Assembly (NCBI GenBank): GCA_024654165.1
Contig: JANLIP010000080.1
Location: forward strand, 1-5,709
Direction of reading: 5' to 3'
Source: Candidatus Kaiserbacteria bacterium
GTDB lineage: Bacteria; Patescibacteriota; Minisyncoccia; Phycocordibacterales; UBA2100
DNA: 5,709 nucleotides
Part shown: positions 1 to 3,443 of the stretch, piece by piece
Numbering within the stretch: the stretch's first letter is position 1
Layout: every line of letters begins with the position of its first letter
Made by a program: the position numbers and the translations under genes
Notes under the pieces: generated by a model
What the model was told of the DNA's origin: nothing
Database searches by the model: none
Seen by the model: only the letters and a program-made list of their open reading frames with translations

Positions 1-13
1 CTTTGTTTACCAT
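1..13 (-). CDS. Start of an unidentified gene, cut by the window edge
   Basis: Only the first four codons (Met-Val-Asn-Lys) lie in the window, so no product can be named. I call it because a perfect TATAAT hexamer (21-26) sits 7 bases before the ATG, the same layout seen at the other gene starts here, and because it follows the HD gene in the same direction after a gap of about 46 bases. It could be a chance ATG; the sequence to the left of the window would decide. Confidence 0.35.
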
Positions 14-20
14 TCAATGC

Positions 21-26
21 ATTATA
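21..26 (-). promoter_or_regulatory. -10 box (TATAAT) of the gene leaving the window
   Basis: Perfect consensus -10 hexamer, 7 bases before the ATG at 13, which would put the transcript start at the start codon. No clear -35 box is visible. Confidence 0.4.
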
Positions 27-59
27 TCATCGGTCGGTTTAACCCCTGCAGTCAAGTGC

Positions 60-713
60 TTATAACGCAAAATCCCATAGATTTTTCATAATTGGCGCAA
101 TTCTTTCATCCGTTGCATCTTCGGGGTGAAAACCTACCTCTTCCAACTGTTTTTCAATCGCAACACAAGCATTTAGAAGCTTGATAAACTCCTCTTCTGA
201 AGATTTGATAATATCGCCCATATTCCTTTCCGCGTAACGCCTGCGGGCCTCATCCAGGCGCTCTTTCATAGTAAGTACGCCCCGAGGACCCACGCGCCAA
301 TCAGAGTATATGCAAACCTTTAGTTCCCAAGACCCGTAGCTCCGCACTTCTTCCGCGTTTGAGAAACCGATATTATCTATAATCTCAAGAACGTTTTCAG
401 AAAGCCCTATTTCCCTAGCTATCATTTCCATTGCTTTGTGCGAATCGTTGCCATACTCGCTAATGTATTCGTCTTTGACTTTCTGCCAATATTCCGTTCC
501 TTCCGGCTCAATAAAATCGGGGAAATAGGCGAGGTCGGATTTTATAATGTTGCCCATGTCGTGGAATAGGCCCGCGAGAATGACGTCGTTTTTGTTGATT
601 GGTACCGAAAGACTCTCGCAAATTAGCCCCCCTACCGAGGCGACGCGGAGCTGATGGAGCTGAAGCGATGGCATTATTTTGTATTCAGAATAAATCTCCC
701 GAAGAGCTTTCAT
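60..713 (-). CDS. HD-domain hydrolase of the kind common in CPR bacteria
   Basis: 217 residues. The HD metal-dependent phosphohydrolase signature is visible: H20 (LQLHQLRVA), the H51-D52 pair (LFHDMGN) and a distal aspartate D138 in YSDWRVGPRG; H92 may be an additional ligand. HD proteins use such residues to hold one or two metals and hydrolyse phosphoester or nucleotide substrates; the substrate here cannot be read from sequence. The segment D138 to about R159 (DWRVGPRGVLTMKERLDEAR) is, from memory, typical of HD proteins in Parcubacteria-like genomes. No signal peptide or membrane helix, so cytoplasmic. The start at 713 is supported by a TAGAAT box 6 bases upstream and the lack of an upstream in-frame alternative in the 32-base gap to tRNA-Asp. 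Family call is firm, function unknown. Confidence 0.88.
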   Translation of the reverse strand: MKALREIYSEYKIMPSLQLHQLRVASVGGLICESLSVPINKNDVILAGLFHDMGNIIKSDLAYFPDFIEPEGTEYWQKVKDEYISEYGNDSHKAMEMIAREIGLSENVLEIIDNIGFSNAEEVRSYGSWELKVCIYSDWRVGPRGVLTMKERLDEARRRYAERNMGDIIKSSEEEFIKLLNACVAIEKQLEEVGFHPEDATDERIAPIMKNLWDFAL

Positions 714-719
714 AAGACA

Positions 720-725
720 ATTCTA
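720..725 (-). promoter_or_regulatory. -10 box (TAGAAT) of the HD gene
   Basis: TANNNT-type hexamer 6 bases before the ATG at 713, predicting a leaderless transcript. There is no Shine-Dalgarno sequence between it and the start. No convincing -35 box; the place for it falls at the 3' end of tRNA-Asp. Confidence 0.45.
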
Positions 726-745
726 GTACGAAAAACAAGAATTTG

Positions 746-820
746 CGCGGTCGACCGGATTTGAACCGGCGATCTTCTCCGTGACAGGGAGATGTGTTAA
801 CCAGGCTACACCACGACCGC
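746..820 (-). tRNA. tRNA-Asp (anticodon GTC)
   Basis: Complete 75-base cloverleaf including discriminator G73. The acceptor stem GCGGTCG pairs fully with CGACCGC; D stem GTGT/ACAC; anticodon stem TCTCC/GGAGA with loop CTGTCAC; variable loop AGATC; T stem GCCGG/CCGGT with loop TTCAAAT. CCA is not encoded. The first 15 bases are also the last four codons and stop of the upstream endonuclease gene, so both RNAs come from the same DNA. No convincing promoter of its own is visible; it may be cut out of the endonuclease transcript. Confidence 0.96.
780..789 (-). repeat. 10-bp direct repeat, copy in intact tRNA-Asp
   Basis: CCCTGTCACG on the minus strand, covering the end of the anticodon stem, the loop and the first base of the 3' stem. 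It is identical to 1514-1523. The two copies bound a 734-bp unit (780-1513) that holds the endonuclease gene and the tRNA-Asp 5' half. Confidence 0.6.
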
Positions 821-1498
821 ATTTGGGTACAAGGTTTTTATCGCCTTCCGGAAAATCTTGTACTTCCTTGGTAAAAATAACCCTGTAGCAGACACAGTAT
901 CGTACATCAGATGAAACAAGGCAAGACTGTCGCGATAACTCAATAACAGATCGAAACCGTGTTTCTTGGTTCGTATGGTTCCGCGAGAGATTCCGTGTCG
1001 CCTTAGCAGGCGAAGGAGTTCTTCAAGAAATAATCTTGACCCGCATGTAAATATGCTCTGGAATACGGGTCTCGGCTTTTTCCGATCAGCACATTTCAGA
1101 AAAGCAAAATAAACGCATCCGTCTCCATCGAAATATCCGCGAACGAAATCTTTTTGTAAGGTCTTAGAGATTCGTGGTAAACGTAAAGTGAGGCTTTTTG
1201 CAGGGGTCATTCTAAGACGTAAAAGGTCATTAAATATTTCTTTACTGCCAATCTGAAGCCGGTACCCTGTTTTGTGTCTTGGGTTATGCTCTATTCGCGT
1301 GGCAATTTTATGATTAGACCCAAGAAGGGCGCGAATCTGAAAAAGAAGATGCTTATCCGTAATGTGAAACTCTATAAAGTGTGCACCGCGTTTGTTTGCG
1401 ATCATTGTTCCATCGGCGGCAAAAAAACCGAGCACGTAGGCCATTTCGGGACTCCACGTCTTGAAAAAGTCCTGATCGAGCGTTCTAGGTATCGGCAT
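806..1498 (-). CDS. LAGLIDADG homing endonuclease joined to tRNA-Asp
   Basis: 230 residues with two LAGLIDADG motifs, so the single-chain (pseudo-dimeric) type: P1 at 22-30 (VLGFFAADG, catalytic D29) and P2 at 119-127 (VRGYFDGDG, catalytic D126). Both catalytic acids are kept and the frame is open, so the enzyme may be active. Such enzymes cut a long DNA site and spread their own gene by repair. The gene fills the space between a tRNA-Asp 5'-half relic (1514-1553) and the intact tRNA-Asp (746-820), and its stop codon lies in the D arm of the latter. The ATG at 1498 is 6 bases after a perfect TATAAT box; an in-frame stop lies only about ten codons upstream. There is no room for a group I intron core, so this is not an ordinary intron ORF. 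The target site, presumably tRNA-Asp, is inference. Confidence 0.9.
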   Translation of the reverse strand: MPIPRTLDQDFFKTWSPEMAYVLGFFAADGTMIANKRGAHFIEFHITDKHLLFQIRALLGSNHKIATRIEHNPRHKTGYRLQIGSKEIFNDLLRLRMTPAKSLTLRLPRISKTLQKDFVRGYFDGDGCVYFAFLKCADRKKPRPVFQSIFTCGSRLFLEELLRLLRRHGISRGTIRTKKHGFDLLLSYRDSLALFHLMYDTVSATGLFLPRKYKIFRKAIKTLYPNAVVV

Positions 1499-1504
1499 CA
1501 GTGT

Positions 1505-1510
1505 ATTATA
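1505..1510 (-). promoter_or_regulatory. -10 box (TATAAT) of the endonuclease gene
   Basis: Perfect consensus -10 hexamer, 6 bases before the ATG at 1498, predicting a leaderless mRNA. It lies just inside the element, 4 bases beyond the tRNA-like relic. Confidence 0.5.
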
Positions 1511-1513
1511 TAT

Positions 1514-1523
1514 CGTGACAGGG
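1514..1523 (-). repeat. 10-bp direct repeat, copy in the tRNA relic
   Basis: Second copy of CCCTGTCACG, in the same orientation, at the broken edge of the tRNA-Asp relic. The match could reflect tRNA-Asp conservation alone, but its position exactly at the break makes it a candidate target-site repeat. Confidence 0.55.
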
Positions 1524-1553
1524 CATTACTCTAACCACTCATGTGGCTAACAG
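1514..1553 (-). pseudogene. tRNA-Asp 5'-half relic ending at the anticodon loop
   Basis: The 25 bases at 1514-1538 line up without gaps with the D-loop-to-anticodon part of a bacterial tRNA-Asp: GTGGTTAG, then a stem-like ATGCC, then the loop CTGTCAC with anticodon GTC and a following G. The ten bases CCCTGTCACG (1514-1523) are identical to those in the intact tRNA-Asp (780-789). Beyond the loop no 3' half follows (expected GGCAT; found ATATA), and the bases upstream (1539-1553) fit an acceptor and D stem poorly. The relic's stem cannot pair with the 3' half of the intact tRNA. It therefore looks like a truncated, decaying tRNA gene broken at the anticodon loop, with the endonuclease gene starting 15 bases further on. 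Confidence 0.6.
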
Positions 1554-1586
1554 ACAATTCCTGGCAGGAGCTCACTGTCCCAATCT

Positions 1587-1835
1587 TTAGAACTTAAAGC
1601 GCTTTTGCGCGTATTGAAATAGATCCATCCCCGAAACAAATGCCCATGCTCCGTTTATCAATAAAAACGGCAGTGCATGTATGGACAAGGCATAAACTAC
1701 AAGTCCAATACCGGCAAGGAAATTCAGAAGGTCATACCAAACGCTGTCGTTCGTCAGAATTCCGCGCTCATTAGCAACAAAGGCAAAAAGAGCTGCCAAC
1801 GCCGAAACGAATCCCAGTATTTCAGTTATTGTCAT
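1587..1835 (-). CDS. Small three-helix membrane protein, CBU_0592-like
   Basis: 82 residues, nearly all in three hydrophobic segments: about 5-22 (EILGFVSALAALFAFVAN), 37-54 and 57-72. The pattern of a leading LGFVSALA helix, a polar turn with ND-S-WY-LLNFLAGIGL and a final LINGAWAFVS helix fits the small CBU_0592-type membrane family, whose function is unknown. A longer reading from 1949 runs through the 3' end of the neighbouring tRNA-Met and its hairpin, so I take the ATG at 1835, which also has a TAAGAT box 7 bases upstream. The gene stands alone between tRNA-Met and the tRNA-Asp relic. Family match is from memory of its pattern. Confidence 0.72.
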   Translation of the reverse strand: MTITEILGFVSALAALFAFVANERGILTNDSVWYDLLNFLAGIGLVVYALSIHALPFLLINGAWAFVSGMDLFQYAQKRFKF

Positions 1836-1842
1836 GTATTCT

Positions 1843-1848
1843 ATCTTA
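1843..1848 (-). promoter_or_regulatory. -10 box (TAAGAT) of the small membrane protein gene
   Basis: TANNNT hexamer 7 bases before the ATG at 1835. Weaker than the other boxes here, but in the same place. No Shine-Dalgarno sequence. Confidence 0.35.
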
Positions 1849-1890
1849 TCATTAGGATATGTGTTTCCTATGTATATGCACGTGCTGTGC

Positions 1891-1923
1891 ACTTCGTAGC
1901 TCCACGACCTTGTGGAGCGAAGT
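1891..1923 (-). terminator. Imperfect hairpin just after tRNA-Met
   Basis: Inverted repeat starting 3 bases beyond the tRNA 3' end: GCTCCAC/GTGGAGC (7 bp, 6-base loop) extended by ACTTC/GAAGT (5 bp) across a 3-base bulge. There is no U-tract, so it may serve tRNA 3' processing or weak termination and not classic intrinsic termination. Strand is given for the tRNA transcript. Confidence 0.4.
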
Positions 1924-1925
1924 AG

Positions 1926-1997
1926 TGCCGAAGGGTGGAGTCGAACCACCTTCTAGGGTTTATGAGTCCCTCGTTCTGACCGTTGAACTACTCCGGC
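1926..1997 (-). tRNA. tRNA-Met (CAT), elongator type or Ile2 precursor
   Basis: 72 bases with discriminator A73. The acceptor stem GCCGGAG pairs fully with CTTCGGC (one G-U), so base 1 pairs with 72, unlike an initiator. D stem GTTC/GAAC; anticodon loop CTCATAA; T stem GGTGG/CCACC with loop TTCGACT. In the anticodon stem AGGGA/ACCCT the pair next to the loop (31-39) is an A-A mismatch. CCA is not encoded. A CAT anticodon could also be modified to lysidine and read Ile ATA; the CTCATAA loop favours Met. Confidence 0.93.
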
Positions 1998-1999
1998 TA

Positions 2000-2053
2000 A
2001 AACATTTGCGAAGCAAATGTTTGCCCGTCCGCCTCTGGCGGATTAGGGCAAAC
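2000..2053. repeat. Two overlapping hairpins upstream of tRNA-Met
   Basis: Hairpin one: AAACATTTGC/GCAAATGTTT (2000-2009 and 2013-2022, 10 bp, 3-base loop). Hairpin two: GTTTGCCC/GGGCAAAC (2019-2026 and 2046-2053, 8 bp) around an inner TCCGCC/GGCGGA stem with loop TCT (2028-2042). They share 2019-2022, so they cannot both form fully. They lie in the gap between tRNA-Met and the divergent 59-residue gene. The TCCGCC-TCT-GGCGGA core resembles short palindromes I remember as repeated in Parcubacteria genomes; that is unchecked. Confidence 0.6.
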
Positions 2054-2109
2054 CAAGTACATAATAACCATTTTTGAGCAATACTCCACATCTGATGTCC
2101 TTACTTTTG

Positions 2110-2120
2110 TGCTATAAATT
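2110..2120 (+). promoter_or_regulatory. Extended -10 promoter of the 59-residue gene
   Basis: TG-C-TATAAA (2110-2118) is an extended -10 box, ending 8 bases before the ATG at 2127. An overlapping TAAATT (2115-2120) is 6 bases before it. AGGG at 2121-2124 is only 2 bases from the ATG, too close to act well as a Shine-Dalgarno site. Confidence 0.5.
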
Positions 2121-2126
2121 AGGGAT

Positions 2127-2306
2127 ATGTGGAATACTTTGATGGCAATAAATGGGGTATTGTTCTTTATCGCATCTGGATTTCTCGCCTATTCCATAGG
2201 TGCGGCCTTCCTCCAAGGGGAATGGAAACAGCTTGGATATTCTTTCTTGGTTTTCATTCTCCTCATGGTCACACAAACGATATGTGCTCATAAGAGCGAG
2301 TACTAG
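2127..2306 (+). CDS. 59-residue two-helix membrane protein, unknown function
   Basis: A small gene, the only one on the plus strand. It encodes MWNTLMAINGVLFFIASGFL at its start and ends HKSEY before TAG. Residues about 6-28 and 38-54 (GYSFLVFILLMVTQTIC) are strongly hydrophobic and are joined by the polar turn LQGEWKQ, so a membrane hairpin with both ends on one side is likely. Support: a clean open frame with membrane-protein composition, an extended -10 box directly upstream, and an inverted repeat after it that could terminate it. A 76-residue frame on the opposite strand over the same DNA has no such character. I recognise no family. It may be a conserved small protein or a chance frame, and I favour the former. 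Confidence 0.6.
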   Translation: MWNTLMAINGVLFFIASGFLAYSIGAAFLQGEWKQLGYSFLVFILLMVTQTICAHKSEY

Positions 2307-2389
2307 CCGCGTAAAACATTCTGCGGGGGCAGGAATGATCACGAATATTCCTTCGCCGTCGCTCAGGAATTTCGCTATCCCGCCTCACG

Positions 2390-2409
2390 GTCGCTCAAGC
2401 TTGAGCGAC
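2390..2409. repeat. 20-bp perfect palindrome
   Basis: GTCGCTCAAG followed directly by its reverse complement CTTGAGCGAC, with no spacer. A near copy of the half-site, GTCGCTCAGG, stands at 2358-2367. It could be an operator for a dimeric regulator, a cruciform, or part of a short interspersed repeat. It lies in the 200-base gap between the 59-residue gene and the initiator tRNA, which holds only this and the other inverted repeats. Confidence 0.6.
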
Positions 2410-2434
2410 ATAGCTCCGCCCTGCAATTCCGTAC

Positions 2435-2456
2435 GAAAAGTGCGTCGGCACTTTTC
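2435..2456. terminator. Probable bidirectional terminator
   Basis: Perfect 9-bp hairpin GAAAAGTGC/GCACTTTTC with a 4-base GTCG loop. The A-run on one side and T-run on the other give a short U-tract in both directions. It sits between the converging 59-residue gene (plus) and initiator tRNA (minus), where a shared terminator would be expected. Confidence 0.5.
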
Positions 2457-2457
2457 T

Positions 2458-2514
2458 CCCCGCAACATGAACAAAGCCCGCTTACGCGGGCAGATGTTCG
2501 TTCATGTTGCGGGG
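2458..2514. repeat. 15-bp inverted repeat that includes the initiator tRNA 3' end
   Basis: CCCCGCAACATGAAC (2458-2472) is the exact reverse complement of 2500-2514. The right copy, read on the minus strand, is the tRNA 3' acceptor strand CCCCGCAA plus its trailer. A second hairpin (2476-2491) lies inside. In the precursor RNA the far arm could pair with the acceptor 3' strand and compete with tRNA folding. Confidence 0.8.
2470..2491 (-). terminator. Intrinsic terminator of initiator tRNA-Met
   Basis: On the minus strand, GCCCGC-GTAA-GCGGGC (2476-2491) is followed by TTTGTT. A GC-rich 6-bp stem with a tetraloop and a T-rich tail about 16 bases beyond the tRNA is a plausible rho-independent terminator. 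Confidence 0.5.
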
Positions 2515-2578
2515 ACAGGAATTGCACCTGCGACCTCAAGGTTATGAGCCTTGCGAGCTACTACTGCTCCACCCCGCT
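2507..2578 (-). tRNA. Initiator tRNA-Met (CAT) with unusual D and T loops
   Basis: 72 bases with A73. Initiator character: base 1 (A) does not pair with base 72 (A), the body GCGGGG/CCCCGC and the TGGAGC start match bacterial fMet tRNAs, and the anticodon loop is CTCATAA. Odd points: the anticodon stem CAAGG/CCTTG carries AGG:CCU in place of the classic three G-C pairs; the D loop is only AGTAGTA, without the GG at 18-19; and the T loop is TGCAATT, with G in place of the near-universal T55. The D stem GAGC/GCTC and T stem GCAGG/CCTGT are intact, so it does not look like a pseudogene. CCA is not encoded; the next base is C. Confidence 0.9.
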
Positions 2579-2584
2579 AGGTGC

Positions 2585-2613
2585 ATAGTATATGTGAGGA
2601 GGGGTGTACGCAA
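2585..2613 (-). promoter_or_regulatory. Promoter of initiator tRNA-Met
   Basis: TTGCGT (2608-2613) as -35 and TACTAT (2585-2590, spacer 17) or the overlapping TATACT (2587-2592, spacer 15) as -10. The transcript would start within a few bases of the tRNA 5' end at 2578. Confidence 0.5.
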
Positions 2614-2642
2614 GTTTTTACTTTATTTCAACAAAAATATCC

Positions 2643-3443
2643 TCAACTCTTGTTGATGAGCGCGAGCGCGCCGGAGAGGCCGGCTTTGTCGCCGAGAACG
2701 CCAGCGCGGATGGGCGGCACGGCGGGAATTACGCTTCGGTATTTCTCAACCGCCTCCGCTACGTCGGCAAGACGGAAACCGTTATCATCGTTGAGGAGCG
2801 AGCCTGCAAGAACTACAACGTCGGGCGACCAGTGAACGATGGCATTCCAAATGCCGGCGGCGAGAATCGGCGTAAGTTCGTCCCAAACAGAGCGCGGTAA
2901 TATTTTGGGCGCTGTGCCGTGCTTGCGTTTTAGCGAGGCACCTCCCACAAGCGACTCAAGCGTCGCGCCGTGCGTGACGTCAATAATCTGATGCCCAGGC
3001 TCAAATCCGACAGAGCGGCTGTCTACCGCGCCCCCCACAATGCGCGCGCCGCCCACGCCGGTGCCAATGGTCATATACGCAACAATCGGGAAGCCCTTTC
3101 CCGCTCCAAAAAGCGCCTCGCCAAGGCCTTCAAGCTCCGCGTCGTTGCCAACTTCTACGCGAGTAGCAAAACGCGAGCGCAGAGCTTCGGCTAGAGCAAA
3201 ACTCTTCCATTCGGGCAGATTCGGAGATGAAAGCACTGTCCCCTTGCGGATTACGCCGGCGACTGCGCCGCCAATCGCTTCTATCGGTTCCCCCGAGCTA
3301 GCGCGCTCAATCTGCAGAGAGAGCGCCGAAAGAGCTGATTCAGGCTCTGCAGGAGTGCCGATTTTTTGGACGTCTCCAAGCGCGGTATCCGCCCGCGCCA
3401 CGCGCATATGAGACCCGCCAATGTCAAAAACAATCCGGCTCAT
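2643..3443 (-). CDS. ROK-family sugar kinase, zinc motif missing
   Basis: 266 residues, somewhat shorter than usual ROK kinases (about 290-320). Order of motifs: phosphate-1 loop D7-I-G-G-S-H-M-R (7-14); catalytic base D101 in VGNDAELEGLGEA; phosphate-2 loop TIGTGVGGARI (125-135); the ROK signature E148-P-G-H151; adenosine-site VVLAGSLLND (210-219). The CxCGxxGCxE zinc-binding segment is absent: at about 156-170 the protein reads VTHGATLESLVGGAS, keeping only the final glutamate (E163). It should phosphorylate a hexose (glucose, mannose or fructose) with ATP in the cytoplasm; the exact sugar cannot be told. Its ATG overlaps the stop of the glycoside hydrolase gene by 4 bases (ATGA), so the two are translationally coupled, which suggests it phosphorylates the hydrolase product. 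Confidence 0.9.
   Translation of the reverse strand: MSRIVFDIGGSHMRVARADTALGDVQKIGTPAEPESALSALSLQIERASSGEPIEAIGGAVAGVIRKGTVLSSPNLPEWKSFALAEALRSRFATRVEVGNDAELEGLGEALFGAGKGFPIVAYMTIGTGVGGARIVGGAVDSRSVGFEPGHQIIDVTHGATLESLVGGASLKRKHGTAPKILPRSVWDELTPILAAGIWNAIVHWSPDVVVLAGSLLNDDNGFRLADVAEAVEKYRSVIPAVPPIRAGVLGDKAGLSGALALINKS

Noticed and set aside
1274..1534. 86-residue plus-strand frame over the endonuclease gene
   Set aside because: It is antisense to the catalytic LAGLIDADG frame and has no domain or promoter of its own.
747..1553. A normal intron in tRNA-Asp, with the relic as 5' exon
   Set aside because: Joining the relic to the 3' half of the intact tRNA gives no acceptor stem (CTGTTAG against CGACCGC) and no anticodon stem (ATGCC against GGAGA). 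The intact tRNA already has its own matching 5' half, and there is no space for a group I intron core.
1554..1600. A permuted tRNA, with its 3' half before the relic
   Set aside because: I looked for a T arm and a matching GGCAT stem upstream of the relic on the minus strand. GTTCTAAAG there is just the last codons of the membrane protein gene.
1836..1949. 38-residue N-terminal extension of the small membrane protein
   Set aside because: It would run through the tRNA-Met 3' end and its hairpin, and encodes no membrane-like sequence. The ATG at 1835 has an upstream -10 box and matches the family start.
2112..2342. 76-residue minus-strand frame
   Set aside because: The opposite strand encodes a cleaner two-helix membrane protein with a promoter; this frame has mixed composition and no start signals.
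2000..2514. CRISPR array
   Set aside because: The repeats are inverted and differ from one another; there are no regularly spaced direct repeats and no cas genes.
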